A stretch of DNA of 64,000 bases from the NCBI GenBank assembly GCA_009809945.1, contig WTPW01000627.1, forward strand, positions 188,915 to 252,914. Reading direction: 5' to 3'. Numbering within the stretch: the first letter of the stretch is position 1; each line of letters opens with the position of its first letter. Both the position numbers and the translations under genes were made by a program. Origin of the DNA: Gigaspora margarita (lineage: Eukaryota > Glomeromycota > Glomeromycetes > Diversisporales > Gigasporaceae). Shown here in pieces: positions 24,371 through 36,250 of the stretch. The notes under the pieces are model-generated. The model was not told where the DNA came from. It ran no database searches and saw only the letters and a list, made by a program, of their open reading frames with translations.

Positions 24371-24668
24371 CAGTGTTGGCATTTGGACTATGTCCAATAA
24401 AAATTTTATTTGGACATGGACAGATATGAACATGGACTAATCCAAATAGTGTCCATGTCCATATCTTTTCTGCTGAAATTTTCGGAATATTCCGGACTTT
24501 CGCCCAAGAATTAGCCTCAATTTCGGAATATTTCGGAGCTGTAGCCTATGCGTTTTATTTGGACTAAGTGTCTTATGGCAATAAAATAATATGGACAATA
24601 TGGACATAGTCCATAAATGTCCATGTCCAATGGTCCATATTGTCCATGTCCATATTTTGCCAACACTG
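24371..24668. mobile_element. 298 bp hAT-like miniature element
   Basis: CAGTGTTGGCATTTGGACTA and (inverted) CAGTGTTGGCAAAATATGGA, with TGTCCATGTCC strings on both sides. The termini are typical of hAT, but the 8 bp flanks do not match. The open frames on its minus strand are side effects of the repeat. Confidence 0.65.
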
Positions 24669-25700
24669 GCCCGACGAGACAAAAAACAAAGCAAAAAAGT
24701 GAAACCCGCCGAAAATACAAGAAACAAATGTCGGGAAGACAATTTTACCTATAGGAAGTGATGACAATTTAATCGGCCAAAAATTTTAATTGGCCATCAG
24801 CCAATGCTTAATGATTTGGCAGAATTTATAACAGAAATTTAATGTCAATTGACCAGACCAATTAAAATTTTTATATTGCCGATGGCGATGGTCAAAAGGC
24901 TAAACGGCCAAAAGTATATGCAGTAAAAAGATAAACAAAAATGTATAAAATACTGTAAATACATACCGTACGTACTAATGTCAATATTTGATTTATTAAA
25001 ATACAAACTCTTGAAGGAATCAAAAGTAAAATGCTCCGAAAACTTCTGCGCACGACTATAGGCAGTTACTTTCTTGGTGGGGCTCTTTTGTTATTCAAAA
25101 AAACATTGTTTTGTACTATGTTTTTTTTTATGCCCTTTATCAAAAACTTGCCGCGAATATAGTAAGTGTAAACTCAATAATTTTTGTCGCGACTGATGTT
25201 AATAATTGATTTATTATGAAATTTTAGGCGCATATTTTAGGTTAAATTAGGACTCAGAGTTGTTAATAAAATGAATATATGACTTTAGTAGGTTTAGTAA
25301 ACCAAAGTGTGCGTTCAAAGAATAAGATATCAAAAGATCGACCATTTTTATTAGCTGTTAGTCGGATCACATGTATAAAGACCTATTCTTATTGGGTGGG
25401 TCATGTGTAACCCGAAAATTTTGGGTTAAATGGAAATCTTGGGATTGTGCAAAAATTTGGAAAATTTTGAAAAAATTTATTTCCAAAATTTTCCGTGGCC
25501 CTGGTACAAAGTAATATTTATTAGATTTTTGCTAAGTTTTAGGATTCTTACCTTTCGTAATATTTTAAAATATTTCGCAAGTTTTCTAATTTTTTACCTT
25601 GCGTAATTTTTTGAAAATATTTATCATAAACCTTCGTAAATTTTTTGTTGCATAATTATTTACGAAGGTTTATGCAATTTTTTTTTTTTTGATGATGATG
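24669..25700. other. Intergenic, no gene seen
   Basis: There is an inverted pair of AATTAAAATTTT and GGCCA strings at 24765-24905, and a hairpin AAACCTTCGTAAA to TTTACGAAGGTTT at 25629-25670. Nothing else was recognised. Confidence 0.45.
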
Positions 25701-25719
25701 CCATCTTAAGCCATTTACA

Positions 25720-26022
25720 TTATTTGATTTGATTTCTATAAATTGTTGAAATCTTCAAAAGCTTCTTTATATTGCCCATTCGCACATAAGTAATTCCACA
25801 ACTGCTCAATGTATTTATTTCATTTTGTTCAATCCCTAACAATTTGTTTAAATCTGCGAGAGATTTTTTATATTTATTTAAAATGCGATAGGTTTTTCCA
25901 TTTCTTAATGCAAACGCATTGTTTTGTTCAATTTCTAACGATTTATTTAAATCAAAAAGCAATTCCTCATATTTTTATTAATCATACAATAAAATGATCC
26001 ACGCCTATTTAATGCAAATACA
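25720..26022 (-). pseudogene. Fragment of a TPR-repeat protein
   Basis: Just after the stop of the Uma2-type gene, the minus strand encodes about three tetratricopeptide repeats. In one frame: LLFDLNKSLEIEQNNAFAL, then KTYRILNKYKKSLADLNKLL, ending YRNQIK and a stop at 25720. A further half repeat (NNVFALNRRG then YCMINKYEE) lies just upstream, joined with small frame errors. The repeat consensus is that of large TPR families in Rhizophagus. No start codon or N-terminal domain is seen, so it looks like a 3' remnant fused by rearrangement to the end of the nuclease gene. A second, longer fossil of the same family is at 60.5-61.4 kb. Confidence 0.7.
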
Positions 26023-26964
26023 TTATTCTTCATACATTCTAATATCTTGCATGTCTAAAACAAGCCCTTCAAGAACTTGCGATCTAACTTCAACGGGATC
26101 TTTCTCCGTTTGGCAAACAACTTCATTAGTGTCAGGATTAAAAGAATAGATTCTAACCTCCGATGGATCTTTAATAAAGTCTATGGAGATTGCCTCCTAG
26201 ATAACATTATAATAGTAATTAACCAAAAAAATATAACTAATAAACAATTATCAATTATCATTGATTTCTTACGTCTACACCTGCGTTCACCCACTGTTCC
26301 ATTTTTTCATGCAAAAGCACGGGAGAATCATATTTCGAACGCAACTCAACAATGAAATTAGGGGCAACTGGGGGAACGATTTTTTTTTTGTCTTCGTTGG
26401 TTAAAGAATTCCATCTGCAATAATGGAAAATATAATTAATGATTTTGTAAAGAATGAAATTATCTTTATATTTAATAATATTCAAAAACCTGTCTTTGAG
26501 GACAACGGCACAATCGGGCGATAGAATAGTGTGTTCATTAGGATAATTAGGATCCTCCAGCTTATGTAATCTGAAGGCACCCTAAAATCAAAGTGATTGG
26601 AGTATTAGTAACATAAAGAATAATTATCATGTTTTTTTTTATAATATACCTGTGAAGAAAGAGGCTTCCCAACCAAATTTTTGTTGGCTTTGCACCAATG
26701 GCCGACCTGGAGCATAATTTGGAACTCCCCTGTACCTAAAAATAATTTTTCATCATAATTCAGCGCTATCTATTGACATTCCAACTCAATATAATACACA
26801 AAGCATAGCATACTGGATTCATGGTGAACTGGTAATGGTGGCATGATCTCAAGTTGTCCCTTAATGAGACTCACTTGAAGGAAGCGAGAATTTACGGATA
26901 TAATCTTTTCAAACTGTTCAGGATTACAGTCTGGAATAATGATACGTGGAGGATCAAGAGACAT
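26023..26964 (-). CDS. Uma2-type (DUF820) PD-(D/E)XK nuclease-fold protein, five exons
   Basis: Exons by GT-AG sites: 26964-26814, 26735-26650, 26581-26490, 26414-26273 and 26196-26023 (TAA). Introns are 68-78 nt. Joined, they give an uninterrupted 214-residue reading frame. It starts MSLDPPRIIIPDC, continues through LIKGQLEIMPPLPVHHESS, then SPDCAVVLKDRW and APNFIVELRSKYDSPV, and ends VLDMQDIRMYEE. The PD of SPDCAVV and the E of FIVELRSK sit where Uma2 nucleases carry the PD-(D/E)XK metal ligands. Uma2 is chiefly bacterial and is expanded in Rhizophagus, which suggests old transfer and later intron gain. Length is normal for the family (about 200). The start is uncertain: the frame stays open upstream to an AG at 27001-27002, so an extra 5' exon is possible. 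It lies between a BTB-TLDc gene and TPR fragments on the same strand. The DNA substrate is unknown. Confidence 0.85.
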
Positions 26965-27003
26965 CAAAAAATCCAAAATTTCACTGTCGGACCCTTTCAC
27001 CTG

Positions 27004-27781
27004 AAATGTACATGAATCACATTACAAGGAAGTAGGAAATGATATATGGTTAGCCGTATCTTTATTTCTTAATTAGTCAAAAAAAAAGAACATGCCAGTA
27101 ATAATTTCTTTTGTTCTTTCTGTCGATTGCTATTAGAAAAATTCGTTAGACCATAAGACTATCAAATTATATAGAGAAATAGGAATTCGTACTCGGAGGT
27201 TAGAAGAAAGAGCAGTTGTCGTTGCTAACATTAGAGTAGTGACAGTTATAAGAAAATGAAGACAGCTTTTAACTGCTTTGCATGCAAAAAAAAGAGCAAT
27301 CAATTGATATATAATACCCATTATCCCGTTCTTTTACTGTAGTAATTGGTAATTGAATATTAAAATCTATCTACCAATATGTCCTTTTATAATTGTGCTA
27401 CGAGTTTAACCATTGATCTTTTTTGGTTAGAATAGTTACGTATAGAGTACGTGCGTACGTACGTACGTAAATACGTAGATTATCCGTTACCAAAAAAATT
27501 TTTCATGTAACCCGAACTTTTTGGACAATAACGATAACCAAAATGATTTTTTTTTCAGTATATTATGTGATTTCATTTCTTATCACATAATTCACATGAT
27601 TATATAACAGATAAGTATGTACGCTCTGTAAGTTTAATATCGATATTAGCGTTTGACACTTGTTCCTTTGCTACAAATAAAAATATTCTATATATTTTGA
27701 TCAATATCTTATGAAAATATTTCATGTTATATTTGGCAAGGTTTATTTTTATTTAATTCAGCTAACAGATGACCACTTAAT
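27004..27781. other. Intergenic between the Uma2-type and BTB-TLDc genes
   Basis: It probably contains the promoter, and possibly a 5' exon, of the Uma2-type gene. A short ACGT microsatellite runs at about 27447-27478. The 62-codon frame at 27133-27321 (minus) has no recognised homology. Confidence 0.4.
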
Positions 27782-29343
27782 TTAGGACCTTTTACTACAT
27801 TGAAATATTTCGTATTCGTCCACTGAAAATTCCGCTGTCGTATTTCTGATTAGTTTTTCATACGAATTACAATGATTCCAACATTCATTAGAATCATTAT
27901 GAATGATTAGATCAATGTGCTATCACCACCACCACCAAAAGCTGGACCACATTTAGAATTATTCAAAATTGCGAATTGTGGATTTTTCACACAACTAAAA
28001 ATAGAATTTTGAATAGTACCATTTTTCAGTGAAAAAATAAAGCTCTCGTCGCACTTCTTATATGTATCCCCTTTAATATTCGGTTTATTCCATCCAATAG
28101 GATTATATCCACCAAGAATTTCGTCAGTGCCTTCAACCTTTAAAACTAAGGCAACGGTTGTTTGTTTATCGCATAAATTCCAAAATAAAGCAGGAGTAAA
28201 ACCATCTCTTGTACCACGAAGAAGTAATTTAAAATCATATGGGTTATTTGCTGTAGTGTATGCATTATCCTTTTTATCAATCCATGAAGAAATTTCAGCC
28301 ATATGTGCTTCATTAATGATCGTTGAAAATGGTTCGGTCGTTCTGGGTGGTAATTTTTGTGTTAAAATTATACGAGATGGAAGAATTACTGACGATATCG
28401 GATTGTTTGGAAGTAAAAGTCTTTTAATTATATCATCCCATAAATTATCATCTAGTATTCGTCTATATGGTTGTAAATGGTAAATAATATTTTCACTAGA
28501 TATTTGGAAATAACGAATATGAGGTAAACAATTTTGTAAAGTTGTCTTCATAATTAAAAAATTTTCGCTAGACCAATTTTTAGGATCAGGTGGAATTCCA
28601 GGATTTTGTGCAACTCCCCATTCAATAACTCGTTTCCAAATTTTTACTTCTTCCATTTGTAAGTCATCTCGTTTAATAACCGAGATTAACGCATTTTCTT
28701 GAATTGATGCGAAATTTTCTGAATCAAAAATCATTTCAGGATGTTTTACTATAATACCATTACACCAATTTTGCAATTCTTGAAATTAATTATTTTGAAA
28801 GCTTTTTTGAAATACTTCAGAAAAATGTAATCGAAGCCACGAAGCCTTTGTTTCAATCAAATAAATTTCAAGACGCTTGGCCAGTTCTTCAAATAAAAAC
28901 TCATAAGTAGTAACCATAAGGTCAAAAACAAATAAAGTATCAAAATCTTCAAACGAAACTATTCCACCATAAATATATCTAGAATAAATTTATAATTATT
29001 TTAATACTTTTTAGTATTTTTAAAATTTTTTAAATTTCACCTTCACAAGAACATAAATAAGAATATTATATAATTACTTGATAATAATTTCAAATTGCTG
29101 AATTGCAACATCCTTTAGATTAACCGTTTTAATGTTGTTCTTATCTCTGTTAATGTTTGCCAACTCATTACGAAAATACAATGACCTATATTTTAAAACT
29201 GCTGAATGCGCACGAAATATTTTAGAATTTGGAGATTCGCCAACATTAATTATTACATTAAAATCTTCTTCATCATTTAGAAGTTCAAGATAATTATTTG
29301 AAAGTTTTTCAAAAAATTTCAGTGTCATTTTTTTTTCGTTCAT
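27782..29343 (-). pseudogene. BTB-BACK-TLDc protein gene, nearly whole, with one stop and one frameshift
   Basis: Exon 1 (29343-29078) encodes a BTB/POZ domain: MNEKKMTLKFFEKLSNNYLE, then FNVIINVGESPNSKIFRAHS. An intron with GTAATT and TTCTAG ends precedes exon 2 at 28978, which carries YIYGGIVSFEDF, a BACK-like region (LQNWCNGIIVKHPEMIF) and a TLDc domain (LLLRGTRDGFTPALFWNLCD). Two lesions are seen. A TAA at 28788-28786 stands where the paralogue at 40.8 kb reads AAA (Lys). A frame change follows the glycine run near 27.93 kb, so the TLDc end (SVDEYEIFQCSKRS, stop at 27782-27784) lies in another frame. The gene may be a young pseudogene, or the two changes may be sequence errors. BTB-TLDc proteins are a large expanded family in these fungi; BTB domains often recruit cullin-3 ligases, but the role here is unknown. 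Confidence 0.85.
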
Positions 29344-29990
29344 GTTGACTTACGCAGTAAGTCAACAGAAGTTCAACAGATCGAAAAGATTGCTAAGCAG
29401 GGATATGCCGGTGGCAATCCGGTTATGCCAGGATCAACCTTTAATCATGATCGGGAATACGGAGATCACACATGAAATCAGATAAGTAGATCTGAATTAG
29501 CCTAATTTAGGGTCACAATAGAATGCTAACAATGTCTTCATTGTCAGTGGCAAGTATAAGAAGACACACGCTACGAGCAGACCAGCTGCCATCTCCGCTA
29601 GAAGCAAAGTTTGCACCAAAACCCTCCCACCCATATGAATTTACATAGAATCCACGTAGAATCTGCCATTTCGTGCTAGCTTAAACTTCTTATAAAAGCC
29701 AGCCTGTTTTATGCAGTGTGGGAAACACCGGCTGATGCTAATAAGCCTTAATATCTGGTGCTCGCTATCCCGATGCATCCAAATAATAATGATAAAGGCC
29801 GGCCTGCTTTATGCGGTGTGTGAGACCACCGGCTGATGCTACGCATCGCGATTCAAACCAGACGGCAATCCCCGGCACGGTTATGTTGCATTTCTGGGAG
29901 TATTTCACGTCTCGGTTTATACATCAATTACGCTGATGTATGCTGCAAATTCTCAATAATATCATTCAATAAAGTTGGATACTAGCCAGT
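29344..29990. mobile_element. GC-rich unknown insertion directly upstream of the BTB-TLDc start
   Basis: Base composition jumps from the AT-rich surroundings. It starts at a 23 bp palindrome, GTTGACTTACGCAGTAAGTC + AAC, immediately before the ATG. Two similar blocks about 100 bp apart (near 29696 and 29797) read GCCAGCCTGTTTTATGCAG and GCCGGCCTGCTTTATGCGG, each followed by CACCGGCTGATGCT. The paralogous copies at 42.57 and 63.57 kb lack it, so it is an insertion. It ends near CAATAAAGTTGG. I see no coding frame, and neither family nor strand is known; a SINE or a structured RNA gene is possible. Confidence 0.5.
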
Positions 29991-30104
29991 TATATTCCAA
30001 GCAATAATATATCACATGTGTGCAATGCTTTTCGATAAAAATTAAATTATCATCCGGAGCATCATAAATATAGTTAGAAAGAAAGGGTGGGTACGTACAT
30101 ACGG

Positions 30105-30706
30105 TGAGAGGACCTAAAATCGGCGGGTCTATCGATGGGTTGGGAGTATGCTTTGTGTAACCAAAATTTCAGTTACGAAGGGGGTCGAAAAAGGCGTGTT
30201 AGATTTGGCTGAGCGGTTGGGCAGAGTTTCGGTATAGTGTAGGCAAAATAGGCGTAGTAATAGCAACTCAATAATGTATAAGTTTATTATGTATCGAATA
30301 AATGTATTGGTGTTATTTTATTAAAGACAAATAAAAGGAATGTTTATAATAGTATATGGGATTATTAAGGCAAAGGTGGGAATTTCATTTCTTGAATATC
30401 GTTCCCCAAGGGCCAAACGGCCTTTATTTATAGTTATTGTTTCAAGTTAACCCCTACGAAGGAATCATCCCTATCATTAAAATCCTTAATATTATTATTA
30501 TTGTTATTATCTATTATATTATAATAATCTTTAATATTATTATAATCGCTTAAATCCGCACAATTATCAATATTGGCCAGATCGGTAATATCGAATCGAT
30601 CGGGGAAATCGTGGAAATCGTGGAAATCGGGCCAGCAAGCCTAAATTTAGCAATGCCTGGGGCACGAGTGCAGGTGCCTGCATCAAGTCACGTTTCCAGT
30701 CTCACA
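30105..30706 (-). repeat. Long terminal repeat (left copy)
   Basis: 602 bp, with TG...CA ends. It includes an AAT/ATT microsatellite (30490-30545) and GGCCAAACGGCC. It pairs with 33130-33736. Confidence 0.85.
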
Positions 30707-33129
30707 TTCCTCCCCGGCTTATTTTATACCTCCCAGGTATAAAAATTCGTATGGAGTATAGGGTCAAGGGCAGGGGTTAAAGCTTCGTTCTTAGTCAGAG
30801 GTTAATCAAGATTTTATTGATCCAGTTTGGACAGTCGGATGATGATTGGTGCGGTCACAACTGCACAGACTTCATTAGGCAACTGATCAGGCGCATAATA
30901 GGGGCCTTGCTACTTTGGTTCACTCCTGTGACCGTCGCTTGCAGCATTGTGTAATAATAGATGGGATATGATCTGATTATCGTATCGAACTCTTCTTTTT
31001 GCACGAGCTTTTCTCCTGGATCAAAGGTTTGAGTTTGTAACTGGCATATTGGTAAGTATCGGAAAATTTCTATTTTCTTGTAGATAATTCTCTTGCATTC
31101 GAGTATTTTTTTTCATCCAACATTCATGGGCTTTTCTAAGACCTTTAGGGCAGGCGCTTGGTTTTCATCGGTTTCATCACAAATTTCAAATCTCTTTTTG
31201 TCACATTGTTCAAGGTTATTTATTCCATTGGCATCACCCATATCAGCAGATTATTGATAATGGATGGATGCCTTACATTTGTCTGTTTCGAATCCAATTC
31301 CAACTTCATCACAATATTCAGGGCCTTCCGCTTCTTTATCAAAGCTGTGTTCAGTAAGTCTTTCATATCTTTGGACGCTTCATGTTCATCTTTTTCAACT
31401 CAGATTTCTTCAGCATAATCCATCACGTGGGATTTTTGGTATTTACTAATTTCAGCTTTATCTTTCTCTGCACCAATTCCAATTTGATCACACGGGACGG
31501 GTCCCAAGGTTTCTTCGTTCTTGTTTTCAGTCCCATTTTCATAACCGGGTTCAGGTTTGTTTGGTTTGCTAGGGTGGTCTTTGGTGGGCCTTAATTATGA
31601 GGGGCTTCGATAATTGATGAACGTTTCATATTCATGATCTTTGATTTCAACTCCCATTTCGTTTCGATTGTCGCTTTGTCTTAACAATCCATTAACCCTT
31701 TTTTTCCAATTTTCGTAGGCTTTTTCAAGACCGATTCCATTTCGACAACATAATCTACTGGGATCGAATTGGCCATCTGAGTCATCACATTTGACAGGAC
31801 TTGAATGCCTTTCGAGCGTTTCATTCCTTTTCACGGCAATTCCATTTTGATAACAACCAACATTCGAGGCTTCTTTGGATTTAGCGAGTCCTGGTCTGGT
31901 AGGCCCTTTCATTTCTTCTTTGTTCCATGTTACATGCCCTCGAAATTCTCTAACCTTTTTTGTTCATGATTCACATGCATGGCATAAAGCTTCTCTATTC
32001 AAGGTCACTTCTAATTTGCCTTCATCATTTCCTTCATTCCTTTCACTTTCGTCCTCAACTAACGTCTCTCGATCACTTTCATCCAGCTCTTCTTCATCCA
32101 TTATTTCCTCTTTTTCAGTCCCCATTTCACGAACTTTCGTCTCATCCTTTTCACGATTCATTTCTGCAGATTCTTGCTGAGGTTTGGGCTCTTCTAACTT
32201 CGTAAGTTCTGGAATCAAATTTATCAATACTTCAAGATAGGCATCAGCAAGACTTCCCAGAACCATTTCGAGGCTTAACTCGCCTTCTTCTTGCTTCGGG
32301 TTCTTCTCTTTGCTTGTTGAGCCTTCATCATTTCCTACTGAAATTTTCAGGATGTGGTACGATTCCAATATCTTAGTCGGTAGCTTCTTTTTGTGGGACT
32401 TTACTGAGCGAGGTTCGGGGTTCGGTACTGACTTCCTATTTTCAAAGGTAATTGCGGGAGGTTTAATACTCGATAAATCGACAACTCTGGTTTTTTCGAG
32501 ATTCTCCCTACACAGAATAGAACGCAATGGTTGCGAGAAATTTGAGATATGGGCACTTTTATATAAGAAGGCAAGTATATAATGTCTTCTTTTTCTTCTT
32601 TAGTTACATCTTCTAACACTTTCAACAAAAATTTTAGGGCCTCGGGTACTTCTTCTTCGCAGATTTCAGAGTAACCGAATACTTCATTGACAATTTTTGG
32701 ACTTCCGCAGCTTGTTCCTTGGTTAGTATTTCAAATAAGGTGGCACACTTTCTTTCCAACCTTCTTACGGCCAGGCACTAGATACAACATGCCCTTTATC
32801 TCACAATAGGAACATATAACTTCTTTTTGGTTGGTGCTTCAGTGCGGCTCATAGCTTTGAAATCTTCTGGGAGGAATTAGTGTTCAGATTTCTTCCCTTT
32901 TTGGCCAGTTCACCACTTTCTCAAATCTTTGGTTTCGGCTGTGGGCTTCTTCGTTCCGATAAGTATTTCGTTTCATTAGTCATTTGCTTTATTATTGGCT
33001 TATACCCATCATTTGGAAAATCCATATTTATTATTCTTGCAATTTATTGTTAGTGAATACTGATAATTAATTTGTAAAGGAGAAATAGTCAACATTTCAT
33101 TATTTCGGATCTCACAGTCACCACCAAAA

Positions 33130-33736
33130 TGAGAGGACCTAAAATCGGCGGGTCTATCAATGGGTCGGGAGTATGCTTCATGTAACCAAAATTTCGGTTA
33201 CAAAGTGAGTCGAAAAAGGCGTGTTAGATTTGGCTGAGCGGTTGGGCAGAGTTTCAGTATAGTGTAGGCAAAATAGGCGTAGTAATAGCAACTCAATAAT
33301 GTATAAGTTTATTATGTATCGAATAAATGTATTGGTGTTATTTTATTAAAGACAAATAAAAGAAATGTTTATAATTGTATATGGGATTATTAAGGCAAAG
33401 GTGGGAATTCAATTGAATATCGTTTCCCAAGGGCCAAACGGCCTTTATTTATAGTTATTGTTTCAAGTATACCCCCTCGAAAGAATCATTCCTATTATTA
33501 AAATCCTTAATAATAATATTATTATTATTATCTATAATATTATTATTATCTATAATATTATTATTATTTTTAATATTATTATAATCGCTTATATCCGCAC
33601 AATTATCAATATCGACCAGATCGGTAATATCGAATCGATNGGGNAAATCGTGGAAATCGGGCCAGCAAGCCTAAATTTAGCAATACCTAGGGCACGAGTA
33701 CAGGTGCCTGCATCAAGTCATGTTTCCAGTCTCACA
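33130..33736 (-). repeat. Long terminal repeat (right copy)
   Basis: 607 bp, the second copy of the repeat, with the same ends. The open frame across it on the plus strand is a by-product of the AAT microsatellite. Confidence 0.85.
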
Positions 33737-33740
33737 ACGG

Positions 33741-34389
33741 TATGTTCGATTAGATTTTTTAATTCATTTATTAATGATACTTGATTGTAATAGAAAGCTA
33801 GAGTCTCTAACCCATCTCAAAGGATTTTTCATTATCGCTTATTTTTTTTTATTCCAGAATGAATCCATTTATATGAACTAGGTAAATACGCAATATTGCA
33901 TATTCGAAACTAAGTAAAATATGTATGACTATTTGTAGTTTTTAGGTGAAACCTAAGATTTCACGCTCATGAAAAGCGAAGCTAGTTCGTCTTTGTTAGC
34001 TAAAATCTAAATTCGCTTAAATTTTCGTTAAGCAGTGAATATAATTTGATAAGCAGGTTTTTCTAACAAATATTAATGCCTAACAATAGATCAATATTAT
34101 TTAAAGTAAATGTTAAATTTACTTTGTAAATATAGTAATACATAGATATAAAAAAAATTACTACTTTCATTAAAGGCATATTTCTTCATGTCTAATAATA
34201 ATAGAGCCGCCTAACCACTATAAAGTTCGTAAATATATATATATAATATTTATATTTTATTAAGGAGTTTAATTTTTTTCTAAAGTTTTAGCAGTATTTC
34301 ACTTTTTATCTTTGTCAGTTTTGTGTTTTGCCATTTTTCATTATGCTAAAAGATTAAAAAGATTATACTTAATAACTATAAGGCCACCA
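33741..34389. other. Intergenic, duplicated BTB upstream-region remnant then AT-rich DNA
   Basis: GTTCGATTAGATTTTTTAAT just after the LTR element matches GTTCGGTTAGATTTTTTGAT near 63959, so the LTR element landed in the upstream region of the first BTB copy. No gene is seen in the rest. Confidence 0.5.
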
Positions 34390-35611
34390 AAAATTAATCA
34401 ATTGGTTTTCATAACCCGACCAGGTCAAAATTTGGAAATTTCAAAAAAGTTTTTCATACTTATGTTTAATAACCGGGTGGGATTTTAAGAAAAATTTTAA
34501 TTGATGATCCGGATAAGATCGCACTATTACCATATTGGGACAATGATAAATTTTGGAAGATAAGTACAATATAAACTTTTATTATATGCTGAAATCTTAT
34601 AACTATGACTATAATAGTGATTTTTTATTAAGTTAACAGCTCAAGACAATTAATTAAAAATTGTAGAGCTCACTGAGACGCATCTAATGGTAGTTAGATC
34701 ATTCAAATTGGCCAAGTATACGCTAAGATATCGATAAAAAATATGATTGGCTGACTATTGTTACGAGAAGAATCGGACGATTCAGATTAAACAATGTAAT
34801 TGACAACAAGTAGGCGACTCGCCAGAGGCATGACTTGGTGATTTAACTCGTTTTATTATAAGAAGTAACTTGAGTATGTATAAAATCAAAGTTTAATATA
34901 TGCTTTTTATTAACTTAGTTTATTTATAATCTGAAGATTACTACTCCTTCTAAGAGATAAAACAATCCTTCTTTTTATACTTTACAAATATTATGGGAAT
35001 TACTAATCTAACATTATAGAATATTATGGAAACTACGAGATTAAAATCATATGATATTCTTCTATCTACATTGCTATCATATTATGATTATAATACGACA
35101 GATTGTCTGGTTTCTAAATCATTTCGCCGTATGCGATTATGCATGATCTATTATAATCAATTATATCAAATCAGATGTCACATGAAATGTGGCACAGTAT
35201 AAATTTGTGATCAGCATTACTTTTTGCCTGTGACACTATATAAAATTCTATGTAAACAAACTAGAAATTTTATATAGTCAACCAATCATTTTTTAGCGAT
35301 ATCTTAGCATACACTGGCCAATTTGAATGATCTAACTATCATTAGATGTGTCTCAGTGAGCGCTACAACTTTCAATTAATTGCTTGAGCTATTAACTTAA
35401 TAAAAAAAATCACTTACTGTAGTCATGGTTGTAAGATTTCAGCATATAATAAAAAACAGAAATTTTCTCCAAATCTAATATAAAAATAATGCTAATCTTA
35501 TCCGGAACAGTAATTAAATAAATTTCATAAAACTTAATATATGAAAAAAATACCCAGCTGGCCGGGACAATTTAAAAAGATATATGTTATGAAAACCAAG
35601 TAATTAAATTT
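34390..35611. repeat. Fold-back element with arms of about 370 bp
   Basis: AATTGGTTTTCATAACCC on the left pairs with GTTATGAAAACCAAGTAATT on the right. Inner pairs include GCTGAAATCTTATAACTATG with ATGGTTGTAAGATTTCAGC, and CATTCAAATTGGCCA with TGGCCAATTTGAATG. The centre is occupied by a separate LTR-like insert. Confidence 0.75.
34759..35235. mobile_element. Solo LTR-like relic inside the fold-back element
   Basis: It starts TGTTACGAG and ends CTGTGACA (TG...CA, inverted TGTTAC/GTGACA). CTAT flanks it on both sides. 477 bp, non-coding. It sits exactly between the two arms of the palindrome, where the arms lose pairing. Confidence 0.5.
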
Positions 35612-36242
35612 GTATGTCCTAAGCTATTACGATTTCAATTTTAATAATTTCAGCCTTAACTTTATGCAAATTATGTATGGTTTTCAGTTATCTGTAATTT
35701 AAAGAAAGTTAGCTTTATTTATATTACTTACATAGTTTTATTAAAATCCTTAGGGTCATTTCTTCAGAAAACAAAAGCTCAATTAAATTGTATCTTTTTA
35801 TCAATATTTTTTTATGATAGAATTAGTAATAAAAAAAACTTTACTGAAATAAATATTAAATGCAACTATGTGGTATTATTTAATCAATATGGTTGATAAG
35901 AGGTTACATGTTGATGAAATGCGAAGTTTAGTTTTGTCCTTCATTAAATAAGACCAGATAACAGAATGACAAAATTGATGAAAAATAGTGGAACATAAAT
36001 TGTAAAGCTGATAAAATATAAAAAAAGGTTGATAAAAGAAAGATTCAAGAATAGATTTTTTAGAGTAATGTAGGTTACTTGAGATGAAGTCAAAAAAATA
36101 AGTAAATTAGTATAAATTGTTAACATGTAAAGATTTGTTAAAACAAATAACTAACATGTCTGAATTGTGAACTGCATCTGCGAGATAGAAATTTATAGCA
36201 AATGATCTTAATAGATCTTTTGCCTTCAGAATACTTGTGACT
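35612..36242. other. Intergenic, no gene seen
   Basis: Ordinary AT-rich sequence. The 60-codon minus frame at 35944-36126 is low-complexity hydrophobic with no recognised homology. Confidence 0.4.
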
Positions 36243-36250
36243 GTTCTAGT

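Larger units (their letters stand above)
30105..33736 (-). mobile_element. LTR retrotransposon relic, no recognisable pol (LARD/TRIM-like)
   Basis: Two long terminal repeats, 30105-30706 and 33130-33736, start TGAGAGGACC and end CAGTCTCACA on the plus strand (TGTGAGACTG...GGTCCTCTCA on the minus). They are about 93-95% alike by eye, so the insertion is not ancient. The flanking ACGG (30101-30104 and 33737-33740) looks like the target duplication. The 2.4 kb interior encodes pieces on the minus strand of a charged protein (DEEELDESDRETLVEDESER) and a gag-type zinc-knuckle-like stretch near 32.79-32.83 kb. No reverse transcriptase, integrase or protease was recognised. It is broken in several places. 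Confidence 0.8.

Noticed and set aside
24437-24767. Three overlapping minus-strand frames
   Set aside because: They arise from TGTCCATGTCC repeats of a miniature hAT-like element.
27133-27321. First exon of the Uma2-type gene at the 62-codon frame
   Set aside because: Its sequence is not like the N-terminus of the family and no splice donor gives a convincing join. A start at 26964 or an unseen exon is more likely.
33458-33784. 108-codon frame rich in Ile and Asn
   Set aside because: It is a translation of the AAT microsatellite and the LTR end, and includes unknown bases.
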